From Capsaspora owczarzaki ATCC 30864 (lineage: Eukaryota; Opisthokonta; Filasterea): a stretch of DNA of 64,000 nt. The translations under genes and the position numbers were made by a program. Of this stretch, positions 33,301 to 43,656 are shown in pieces. The notes beneath the pieces were generated by a model. The model saw only the letters and a program-made list of their open reading frames with translations. It was not told the DNA's origin and searched no databases. The stretch is from assembly GCF_000151315.2 (NCBI RefSeq), contig NW_011887296.1:1512998-1576997 (forward strand), read 5' to 3'. How positions within the stretch are numbered: position 1 is the first letter of the stretch; each line of letters opens with the position of its first letter.

Positions 33301-33611
33301 TGGATTGCGACGGCTTGGGACTTTCCCGTCACGCATCGTCTGAATCTGCTTACTTTGGGCTCAGGCAGACGCGTGTACGTCCATCCTCCAATGGCCGTCA
33401 CGACAAACAGCATGGCCAGAACTAGGAACGGCGACACGGCGGCAATGGCGGGAAGCCGCTGATGATGCTCGGCTGCGTTCGTGCGATTCCCCTTCTCACC
33501 ACGCGGATCATCGGACTTGGACGATGCGTCCTGATTGCCCAGTGACGGTCCGGTGTTGGTTGCTGCTGTGGCCGGCGCGCGATGGCGCAGCGACGCGGCA
33601 GACACGGACAT
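30382..33611 (-). CDS. ERMP1: ERMP1-like ER metallopeptidase (M28)
   Basis: Three exons: 33611-33354, 33133-33054, 32977-30382; 2934 nt, 977 aa (human 904). A cytosolic N-terminus precedes one membrane segment (PFLVLAMLFVVTAIGGW, about residues 60-80). The lumenal M28 domain shows ARARQHLHAITSFG, FLGGFTNAYQNVTNV, the zinc ligands His in SAHFDSS (about 198) and Asp in GASDDAVS, the Glu pair in FNGAEE, SDTDFRVYRDFGNIPG and the His in NGYVYHT. Eight or so hydrophobic segments follow, then a lumenal C-terminal domain. ERMP1/FXNA is an ER-resident peptidase. Exon 2 was placed by homology: DFSEARARQHL matches the human FDAARARRYLEHV region and phases fit on both sides. The last exon is 2.6 kb without an intron. 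Confidence 0.93.
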
Positions 33612-33969
33612 TTTTTTTTTTTTTTTTTGAAGAACGCGAGCAGCGGTAAGAAACAAAAGGACTGCCTTCATTCATTCATTGCAGAATGGAATTGCCTCAG
33701 CATTGGAACACGTCTGACACGAAGCTCGACAGCAGAACAGCAAGGGTTGGAAGAGATCGAGGAACAAAGAAAGTGGAGCTTCAAGGACGCAACGCATCGG
33801 ATTCTCTGATCAAAAGGCCCTCCTTGAAAAATAACCAAAGCATCTGCAGATCTCTGTCATTGTCTACTTGTTTGCACTTTCTGTTGGTTTTTTCTGTTTC
33901 TGAGCAACGTTCAAACCCCCCCCCCTTTCCGGGACAGCTCACTCTTACATTTTTTCCATTGGAGCTTGA
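33612..33969. promoter_or_regulatory. Spacer, ERMP1 / next plus-strand exon
   Basis: About 360 bp between divergent starts: a T run, CATT repeats near 33670 and a C run near 33917. No coding exon seen. Confidence 0.4.
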
Positions 33970-34134
33970 ATGGACCCCGTGTTTGACTGGGACGCCCACC
34001 GCGCGGCTGCAAACGCTGCGCCCGAGCCGACCGTCCCCTGCAAGGTCTTCTTCCGCGCCGTCGTCATGGCGGCCATGGCGCGCGGCCAGGAGTCGATGGC
34101 AGCCGTCTCGGAGGCAGTCAAGGCGCAAGTGGTG
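33970..34134 (+). CDS. Candidate first coding exon, possibly of the CHD gene
   Basis: ATG 33970 opens 55 GC-rich codons (MDPVFDWDAHRAAANAAPEP, later MAAVSEAVKAQV) that end at a good donor (GTG|GTGAGG) followed by a 20-bp T run. The exon is in phase 0. It would splice in frame to the acceptor TTCACAACAG at 35349, joining to SGNSSLEDFKF of the CHD gene through a 1.2-kb intron. No other downstream exon was found. It may instead be the start of a gene whose other exons I missed. The amphipathic helix FFRAVVMAAMARGQESMAAV is its only feature. Confidence 0.4.
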
Positions 34135-35315
34135 AGGATTTCCCGCGCTTTTTTTTTTTTTTTTTTTTTCCTCTTGTGTTCTCTTCCATTGCCAGCTCTA
34201 TTCTTGCTGTCCTTTGCTTCAAACAACGCAATAGCGCAATAGGGCAAAGCAGCAAAGGGGGGTTACACTTGGGGGTCTGTTCGACCTCCCGCTGTTTCCA
34301 CTTGTGCTCCTGTTTCTACTACTTCTGCTGCTGCTTGCTCTGTGTGTCTCGTTGTGTTGTATGCGTTGTCGGTCTTCCCGCCTTCCCCCTTCTCGTCCAC
34401 GAGGAAAACGAACGACGAAGACGTCCGCCACACGTTTTCGCCCCCCTTTCTCGCCTGCCTCTCTCTCTCCCACTCTCTGTCTGTCTCTCTCTCTCTCTCT
34501 GGCTCTGGCTCTTGTTTGCCATCTTCCCTTTTGCTTACCACCCCCGCTTGTTCGCGTCGTCGCACCAATCTCAGAATCTTTTCTCCAATGCAAAACCCAG
34601 CCAAAAAAAAACAAAAAAAAAAAACATTTGTTTGTCTCCGTTCGCTTGCTTCTCCATTGTGTCAGGCGAGGTAGAGCGAGAGGGGCAGGGGGACCTCGTC
34701 CCACCAGCGTCGCTGGCATTGGGTTTCACATGCACCCGTCCCCCTCCTTGCAGCCTGGTCCTCCAGCGACTGTCCCCCGCTGAGGACTTGCCTTTCCTTT
34801 GGCCAAAGCGCAATGCTTCGTTCAATGGCGAGATCGCGCTTTTTTTTTTTTTTTTTTCTGGATTGGTGTCCTCCTCTCTCTGTCTCTCTCTGTCTCTCTC
34901 GTTCCTTCTCCAGGGCTTGACTTGTCCCATCTTCAGTGATTCAGTGATTCAGTGAGGTGCATCGACGGAATGAGCTGCAAACCTGGTTGAAGGCGACGTT
35001 TGTCGTTGACAGTGGTTTTGTGCTGTCGTCTCCGCTGTCCGTTTCCCGCGCTTTTGTTTGGGGTGACTACCGTGTTCCCAGACCGCCCCGATTGTCAAAG
35101 GGGGGTTTTGAAATCAAGCACACTGCAATGCTCCTATTGCAGAAGATATGACAGGAGAGGGAAGGAAGGAACGAAGGTCAAAAGCTGCGTCCACTTGAAC
35201 AGGCTTCACCCCTTTCGCACGTCCACTGTGCATTCACAACACTCTCAAACACACAAACCCTCAGAATCAGAAAGCAACGCGACAAGACAAGGATCACGAT
35301 TGTGGAGACTTTTGA
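34135..35315. other. Pyrimidine-rich intron or 5' leader before the CHD gene
   Basis: About 1.2 kb dominated by T and TC/TCTG runs (34145-34168, 34450-34500, 34840-34905). No conserved coding motif in any frame. It looks like a long intron or leader of the CHD gene. Confidence 0.5.
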
Positions 35316-36296
35316 GTGCAAAGTCAATCTCACGCTCGTCATTCACAACAGAGTGGAAATTCATCACTGGAGGACTTCAAGTTTACACTGCAGACGCACC
35401 TGGGCCGACCCGTGCCGGACGACTTTCTGAGCGTGTACCGCATGGAGCTCTACCGCTTCCGGAACGTCTTGAAGGACAGCCAACGGGCGCAGCAGGCCCC
35501 CGTGCCCGAGGCACCCGTCGGCGTCATGCAGCAGTCGCAGAAGGACATTGCTCGCAACGAGGCGGCGCGCAAGCGCTACCTTGCGGCTGAAATCCGTCGC
35601 CGAAGGGTCGACATGGAGAGCGGAAACGCGGACGCCAGCACAAAGCAGCTGCAGATTGCCATCATTGCGGCGCTGGAGACAGAGTACCTGACGCTGCAGT
35701 CCAAGGCCAGTGGCCGTGCTAAGGGCGCTGATCTCGACACGGAGCAGAGTCGACAAATCATTTCGCAGCAGTCGCAAGCCATTCGTGGCCTGTTAGCTGG
35801 CAAGGATTCGAGCTCCCCGACTGACGCGACGCTCGCCCTCCAGCAGCAAAACAACGCGCAACTCCAGAAGCAGCTCCAGCAGCACCTCGAGCAGCAGACA
35901 CAGCACCAGCTCGACATGCAAGAGGCACAAAAGCAGCAGTCTGCCACCGCCGCCCAGCAGCAGCAACAACAGCAACAGCAACAACTCTTGGCGCTCCGTG
36001 CACAAATCCAGCAACAACAGCAGATTTCGCAGCAGCAACAGCAGCAACAGCTGACGCAAGCCGCTGCCGCGGCATCCAACCCTGCGCAGCTGCAAGCACA
36101 GCTCAAATTGCTGATGAGCGGTGGCACGCCTCAAGTTGCGTCTCAACCACAAATGCAGCAGCTTCAGCAACAACAGCTTCAGCAGCAGCAGCAACAACAG
36201 CAGCAGCAACAGCAACAACAGCAGCTGGCTTTGCAAGCGCTCGCGCAGCAAAAGCAGCAACAGCAATTGCTTTTGCAACAGCAGCTGCAACAACAA

Positions 36297-36331
<35 letters not shown>

Positions 36332-39300
36332 ACAGCAACAGCAACAACAGCAACAGCAACAGCAACAGCAAAACCTCCTTTTGCAGCAGCAGTTGGCTTT
36401 ACAAAAGCAACAACAACAGCAGCAGCAACAACTGCTGTTGCAACAAAAGCTGCAGCAACAAGCGCAACAACAACAAGCGCAGCAACAGCCACAACAGCAA
36501 CAGCAACAAGTCCCGTCGCTGGCCATGATCGACATGGTCAAGCAGATGAACGCACAAATGCAACCGGGAACGGCTGTCAATCAGTCGCAAATCCAGCAAC
36601 AAGCACTCGCCTTGCAGCGCCATCTCCAGCAACAGCAACAACCGCAGGCTGGAGCAATGAACTTGACGCCGCAGCAGCGTATTCAGCAGCAAACCCTGGC
36701 CGTGCAGCAGCAAATGCAGCAACAGATGATGCAACAAGCAGGCTATCCCCCGAAGGCTGCTGCTGCAACTTTTGGCGGCATTCCTGGTGCTGGCGTGATG
36801 GACTCTGGCAGTAATGGCAGCCCCAGTGGCCGCGGCCGTGGACGCGGCTCTGGCTCGCCGAAAACTCCGGGACGTGGCCGAGGGCGTGGTCGCGGGCGAG
36901 GTCGTGGGCGCGACATGGATTCGGACGAATCCGACGAAGGCGACTTTGTCCCGAACGGTCGTCCAGGTCGTGGCCGAGGCCGCGGCCGGCCGCGCAAGCC
37001 GCGCGACGATGATGACGACGAGGAAGAAGAGGAGGAGGCCGATGTCATGTCCGACGAAGAGGAGCTCGAGCTGAACAACAGCGGCGGCATTGCCGCGCGT
37101 CGCCGAAAACACGGCGGCGACAGCGCGCCCGCCTTCACATCCTCTGGTCGCCAGACCCGCACTGTGCGCTACGACGAAGCCAACGACGAGTACGCCGAGT
37201 ACGATTCGGACGACGACGGCAAGGCATCGCGCGGCGATGAAATGGCGGCCTTCCGACCCACCCAAGCCACCAACCCAGAGTGGGTCATTGAAAAGATCAT
37301 GTGTCGCCGAGAGGTGCCTCTTGGCAAGGACGTGGATCATTCCGTCACCTCTGACACTGCCTACCACTCCTCGTCGACCCACGCCCTGCTCACCCATGCT
37401 CGCGGCGGCGCGGAAATCAAAGCCGAGCACGATCGCGAGGTGGCTGCGGCTGCGGCTGCCCAGCGCTCCGGTGCCAAGACCATGGTGCTCGAGTACCTGG
37501 TCAAGTACAAGGGCAGGTCATACCGTCACGCCAAGTGGGTCACTGAGGACGCGTTCGCGACCGGCGAGATGCGCCTCAAGACCATGTTCCAGCGCTTCCA
37601 AACAAAGTACATTCCCATCGACCCCGACGAGGCATTCAACCAAGACTACCTCGAAGTCGATCGCGTCATCGACCTCATCAAGCTGTACGACCAAGAGTCC
37701 AAGGAGCACCCGTTCGTGCTGGTCAAGTGGCGCGGTCTCGGCTACGACGAGTCCACCTGGGAGCCCGCGGCAACCGTCCCCATCCAAGACATTATCCGCT
37801 TCCAGAAGCGCTTCAAGTACACTGCGGACTGCAACGTCATGTTCCAGCGCACTGCGGTGGATCTCAAGCTGCTCGACGCCAAGGTGACGTTCGAGAACGG
37901 CAACACGTTGCGCTCCTACCAGTACGAGGGTGTCAACTGGCTCCGCTTTTGCTACTCGCAATGCCGGTCGTGCATTCTTGCCGACGAAATGGGCTTGGGC
38001 AAGACCGTCCAGTCCATCACCTTCCTCAAGTCGCTCAAGAATGCCACTGGCTCTGGCCCATTCCTTGTGATTGCTCCTCTGTCGACACTCCCCAACTGGC
38101 AGCGCGAGTTTGCCGAGTGGACGGACTTGAACGTGATTGTCTACCACGGCAAGCCGCTCGCGCGTCGTGTCATTTCCGAGTTTGAAATGTTTGACCGCGA
38201 CAAGGCCGGCATGGGCAAGGCCAAGCTGGTGCAGCATCTCTCGTTTGATGCCATCTTGACAACGTACGAGTCGACGCTCCAAGGCGTGGACGATCTTGGC
38301 CGAATTCCGTGGAAGTGCGTCATTATCGACGAGGCACATCGCATGAAGAACGCCAAGGCGCGCCTGAGCGAGACGCTTCGTGCCTTCACCATCAACCACT
38401 CGGTCCTGCTGACTGGCACGCCCTTGCAAAACCACGTCGAGGAGCTGTGGTCGCTGCTCAACTTTTTGTCGCCACAAGACTACTCGTCCAAGAAGATGTT
38501 CTTGGAGCAGTTTGGCGATCTGAAGACGGAGCAGCAAGTGCTGGCCTTGCAAGGGTTGCTGCGCCCCATCATGCTGCGTCGTCTCAAGGGCGATGTCGAA
38601 AAGTCCATTGCGCCCAAGGAGGAGACCATCATTGAGGTCGAGCTGACGCCCATCCAGAAAAAGTACTACCAAGCCATTCTTGGCCGCAACTTTGAGTTCC
38701 TCGCGAAAGGCTGCAACAAGAACGACATGCCCAGCTTGATGAACATTGTCATGGAGCTGCGCAAGTGCTGCAACCACCCGTACCTCATTGGCGGCGCCGA
38801 GGAGAAGATTCTCGGCGAAATTTACGGCCCAAACTTTTACTCCACGTCCCCCGCCACGCTGCTCTTGACGCTCATCCAGGCCTCGGGCAAGCTTGTGCTG
38901 ATTGACAAGCTGCTCAAGCGTCTTCGCGAGAATGGCCACAAGGTTTTGATCTTTTCGCAAATGGTCCGATGCCTGGACATTTTGCAAGACTACCTGACCG
39001 CCATGCAATACAAGTTTGAGCGCATCGATGGTGGCATCCGTGGCGAGGCCCGCCAGGCCGCCATTGATCGCTTCTCCAAGCCGGGATCCGATTCGTTCGT
39101 CTTTTTGCTCTGCACCCGCGCCGGCGGTGTCGGCATCAACTTGACGGCTGCAGACACGGTCATCATTTACGACTCCGACTGGAACCCGCAAAACGATCTG
39201 CAGGCGCAGGCGCGCTGCCATCGTATTGGTCAGACCAAGTCGGTCAAGATTTATCGCTTGCTCACGCGCAACTCGTACGAGCGCGAAATGTTCGACAAGG

Positions 39301-42300
39301 CTTCGATGAAGCTGGGTCTTGATCAGGCTGTCCTGCAGAACATCCAGAGCTCGGACAAGCCCACCTTCTCCAAGCAAGAGCTCGAGGATTTGCTCAAGAA
39401 GGGCGCCTATGGCGCGCTTCTGGACGACGAGAGTGCTGGCGCGTCCTTCTGCGACGAAGACATTGATCAGATTCTGTCTCGCCGCGCCCAGGTCGTTCGG
39501 CAGGATGACCAAGAGGTCAAGAACTCGTCTTTCGCCAAGGCCAGCTTTGTCTCTGTTCAAGGCGAAAACCTGGACATTGAAGATCCCGACTTTTGGGAAA
39601 AGTGGGCCAAGAAGGCCAACGTGGCCGGCACGGCCAAGAGCACCAAGTCGGGTACGACTGGCGAAGATGCTGCTCTCGCTGCGCTCGCTGGCGCCGGTCC
39701 ACGTCAGCGTCGCCAAACGGCGCGCTTTGGACAAAAGCTTGGCGGATCTGGCTCGGACGACGAGTTTGATGGCGGGCGCGGTCGCGATGATGATGACGAC
39801 GACCCGGACGCTGCTCCCACGCGTCACAACCCCGGCGGTACCCGACCAAAGGGCCAGGGCTTGCCCAAGGAGGCCAAGTGGACGCGCCAGCTCAGCTTCA
39901 AGTTTGAGCGCGCGCTCATGTCGTTTGGCTGGCATCGCTGGCGTGCCGTGTCGAGCATGACCAGCTTCCCAGGTCTGACGCCCGACGCCGCGTTCAACAT
40001 GGCCAAGGCCGTGCTGCGCATTTGCGTGGATGCCCCCAAAAAGGACGACAAGGAGGAGGAAAAGATGAAGATGCTGGCCGACCGCCTGACCGCGTCCGTC
40101 GATCCTCTTGGCGTGGCCAAGGTGACACGCGCAGGCGAGGACCTCATCAAGAGCGGCGTCGTCAAGGACGAGATTTTCCGCAAGCACCTCGAGAAGCGCG
40201 CCACGCGGCTCATCACAACCCTGTCGTCCCTGCAGTTCTTCAACGAGACGGTGATTGGCGCCGAGCTGTCGCGCGAAATTTGCATTTTGGAAAAGTCTGT
40301 GCACGAGTGCTCGCTCCAGGTCCCGGATGTTGGCACCAGCGTCAAGCTGCCCAGTCCCACTTGGACCGCGCTGGACGACAAGTCGTTGCTGATGGGCGTG
40401 TACAAGCACGGCTGGACGAACATGGACCAAATTCGTGAAGACGACATGCTGTCCTTCAAGGGTCGCTTCCGCAAGCTCAGTGCCTCCGACCGCGATGCGA
40501 TTGCCAGCAAGCTGGCAGGCGACACGCTCGCTAGTCTGAACAAGAATGGCGGCGGTCTGTCTGGCGCCGCTGCAGAAGACGGTGGCGAGAGCGAGGGCGA
40601 GTCCAAGCCCATGGAGACGGATGACAAGCCCCCCGCAGTAGTGAAGACTGAAGCTGGTAGTGGTGAGGAGGAGGAGCAAGCTACTCCAATGGCCACCGAC
40701 GCGCCAGTCAAGTCTGCTGCTTCTTCCACCAGTGTCAAGAACGAGGTCAAGACCGAGGACGATGGAGCCGCTCCAATGGACACGTCTGCTGCTGCCGATG
40801 CCGATGCGGCTGCTCCTTCTACTGACGCTGCTGCTGCTGCTGCTGCTGATGCTGCTGATGGTGGCGCTCAGAACAATGCATTTGAGGGTGGATCGCAGCT
40901 CCCGCTTTGGCCGAGCATTGCCGACTTGCAGCTGCGCTACCGCCGCATTTGCCAGGCCATCCAGGACAACAACAACCGCAAGTTGCGTGACGAAAAGAAG
41001 GTGACCGACCGGCAAGAACGCCAAGATGCCATTGCTCAGAAAAAGCACGAGGCACAGTCCCGCTGGACCAAGCGCGAAGAGACGGACTTTGCCAAGGTCC
41101 TCAACCACTTTGGTCTCGAGACGACCGCGGATGGCAAGCGCCGCGACTGGACGCGCTTTATCGAGTACGCCAACCTCGGGCGCAAGACGGAGGCCATGAT
41201 GGACGAGTACCTGCAGGACTACTTGCTCATGTGCCACTGCGTCATTGTGCTTGCTGGACACGAGCAAGCGAGCAAGGCTGGTGCCGACACCAGCATTGCC
41301 GTGGATGCCGCGACCGCCACCGCCTTTTTGGAAGGCTTCCGTGCCAAGGACAAGGAGGTCTTGTCGGAAGAGAAGGCCACGCGAACGCTCGAGCGAATTG
41401 CCCTGTTTGATTTGCTTCGCTTGCAAATTTTGCGCTTGCCCAACCTCGAAGCGCGCTTCCGCAGCATGAGTCAGCAGCTGTCCAAGCAATTCCCCGAGTG
41501 GTGGACGGAGCACTTGACGCGCGATCTGCTTGTGGGTGTCGCCAAGCACGGCGTGTATCGCACCGCCAAGATTGTTGCCGACCCCGAGCTCGGCTTTTTG
41601 GAAGTGATTCGCACTCGATTCGCCGATGCGCTCGCAGCTGCCGCAACCAAGCAAGAAGAGCATGCTGCGGCAGTCGCTGCTGCAGCCACGTCTGCACTCT
41701 CCGGTCTGACCAAGGTGGCTGCTCTCCCTGTGAGCTCTGTGACTTCTGCTCCTATGGACACGTCCACGAGTGCCGCATCGGAAGCGTCTGCGCCTGCGTC
41801 TGCTCCCAGCGCTGAAACGGACACTGCTACGTCTGCTGATGCTGCTGCTACAACCTCGGACGCGGCGGCGGCGGCGACTGCTCCTGCGGCTCACACGCCC
41901 GTGACCCCCGCTGCGCCCGTGAATGTGGCTGCCCTGGTGACGTCTTCCAACGATGACGAGCGTGTCACGATTGATGGCACGCCCGTTACGCAAGACTTGC
42001 TGCGCGTGGTGCAGTTCCCTGCTCGCGACGTGGCTTTGGCCCGCGTGGTTGAGCGCGTTTGCCGCGCTGTGGTGCGAGCTATTCGCCAGCAGTCGAGCAC
42101 GGCGGCGGTTTTGGCGAGCACGTCTCAGGCGTCGTCGGGCTTGCGCCTGACGATCAAGCGCGCCAACGCCAACGGCTCCAGTGATGCCGCAACCCAAGGC
42201 GGCACGTCGTCCGCCGACGATGATGCCAGCATTGTGGTGCCTGCGCAGTACAACAATTTGACGCAGGTGCCGTTCGACGCGCTCAACCAGGGTCTTGTGC

Positions 42301-43199
42301 TTTCCATCGACATGTTTACAAGCAGCGGCGATTTGGGTGAGGATTTGGTCGTACGAAAGCAACGGCTACTTGCCGCACACAACGGCAAGCGCAGGGCAAA
42401 TGCGCGAGCCCCACGCGACCCTGCGAGTGGTGGCGCTGCCTCGGCGGCCGCGCGCCAGAAGCCGACCAAGACCATTCCTCGTGATGCCGATGGCAACTTT
42501 ATCTTGCCGTTCGTGACAAACAATGTCACGATTGTATCGTTGGGCAGGATTGCCCACGACCGTCCTGCTTTCTGGAGCTCCAAGCACATTTATCCGATCG
42601 GATTCAAGACCTTGCGCAAGTATCCGTCCATGGTCGATCCTTCCGTCAAGTGGACGTACGAGAGCGAAATTCTGGACGGCCTGGAGATTGGCGAAGGCGA
42701 CCAGCCAATCTTCCGCGTGACTCCGCTTGAGAGCCCCGAGTCTGGCTTTGCCTTCAAGCACGCCTCGACTGCTTGGTCGAACATTGTCGGTGCCGTGATG
42801 CGCATCAGCGAGTCAAAGCGAGCTTCGGCTTCCATCAGCGGGACGTCGTACTTTGGCCTGACTCTGACCAACGTTCGCGAAGCCATTCAGCAGCTTCCCA
42901 ACGCACAATACTGCACCTCGTACTTTGCCGCGCTCGAGGCCAGTCGAAACGCTGCTGCGGCTCAGGGACTCAAGCGCCCAGCCGAAGACGACGAGTCTCC
43001 CAGCGGTGATGCCAAGCGCGCGCGTCTGGATGAGGACGCTGCGAATGACGCCGAAGAGGCCGACGACGATGAAGCGGAAGAAGAAGAAGAAGACGCAGAC
43101 GAAGACGAAGGCGAGGAGGGCTCCGAGAACGAAGACGACGATGACGTTGACGATGAAGCCGAAGACGACGACGATGATGCTGAAGACGACGAAGCCTAA
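35316..43199 (+). CDS. CHD6-9/kismet-type chromatin remodeller with FYRN-FYRC C-terminus
   Basis: One exon, 2627 aa. A helical start (SLEDFKFTLQTHLGRPVPDD) precedes a Gln-rich region (residues ~175-480), an Arg-Gly region with an AT-hook (RGRGRPRKPRD, ~560) and acidic runs. Tandem chromodomains lie at ~655-770 and ~780-830 (LVKYKGRSYRHAKWV; LEVDRVIDLIK). The Snf2 ATPase follows: ADEMGLGKT (889), DEAH (1005-1008), LLTGTPLQN, ELRKCCNHPYLI, then DSDWNPQNDLQAQARCHRIG. The wording (VFLLCTRAGG, FDKASMKLGLDQAVLQ, EEDIDQIL-like CDEDIDQIL, DPDFWEKWAKKA) matches subfamily III (CHD6-9) rather than CHD1 or CHD3/4. C-terminal SANT/SLIDE-like parts continue to ~2010. The final surprise is FYRN (VTIVSLGRI...YPIGFKTLRKY, ~2398-2450) and FYRC (~2450-2540), domains known from MLL and TBRG1. 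The tail is acidic. The enzyme should slide nucleosomes at active chromatin. Confidence 0.95.
35838..36760 (+). repeat. Gln-codon (CAR) repeat tract in CHD
   Basis: A long run of CAG/CAA codons, mixed enough to look maintained at the protein level rather than pure slippage. It gives leucine-, cysteine- and valine-rich shadow ORFs on the other frames. Confidence 0.9.
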
Positions 43200-43656
43200 G
43201 CTCGCTGCTGTTGGTTGGCTGGATTTTTTCGCTTCTTCCAATTTTGGCTGTGGTTTGTTTTTTTTTTGCATTTGTATTTGTATGTCTCTTTCTGATTCTG
43301 TCTTTTTTGCATGTGTACCTGTATGTGATTGATGACTCTTCTGAATGTGTGTGTTTGTGTGATTGTGTGATTGTTTGTTTGTTTGTAACGTTGCTTTTTC
43401 TAAAACTTGATAAAAAAAAACACCCTAATTCTCATTGACACGGCAATTCTCCTCCTCCTCCCGTTTTCATTGTTCACTCTCACATCGCTCTCATCTGTTC
43501 CCAGCCTCAGGTGTTGTTGTTGATGATTTTGCTCTCTTTTGTTGTCTAATTCATTTTGGTTGAGCGCCACTCTTTTTTTCCGTTTCTTTTTTTTTTTTTT
43601 TTTTTCCTTTTTTTTTTTTTTTCTAGCTTTTGTTCGAAGCCGAGCACGTCCGCGCC
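43200..43656. other. CHD 3' UTR and SETD2 leader
   Basis: About 460 bp of T-rich DNA. The stretch 43571-43625 (T runs, then TTTTCTAG) looks like the 3' end of a 5' UTR intron of the SETD2-like gene, about 30 bp before its ATG. Confidence 0.5.

Noticed and set aside
33232-33353. Continuation of ERMP1 exon 1 into the following stretch (RRCVTGKSQAV frame)
   Set aside because: This is intronic: the donor AAA|GTAAGC and the acceptor at 33134 restore the conserved ARARQHLHAITSFG region.
35576-36580. Leu-, Val-, Ala- and Cys-rich ORFs opposite the Gln tract
   Set aside because: Products of reading CAG/CAA repeats in other frames.
37518-42362. Antisense ORF of 1614 codons across the CHD gene
   Set aside because: It is the mirror of a GC-rich coding exon with strong codon bias, which rarely gives stops on the other strand. 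Its translation has no family motif, while the plus strand is a clear CHD protein.
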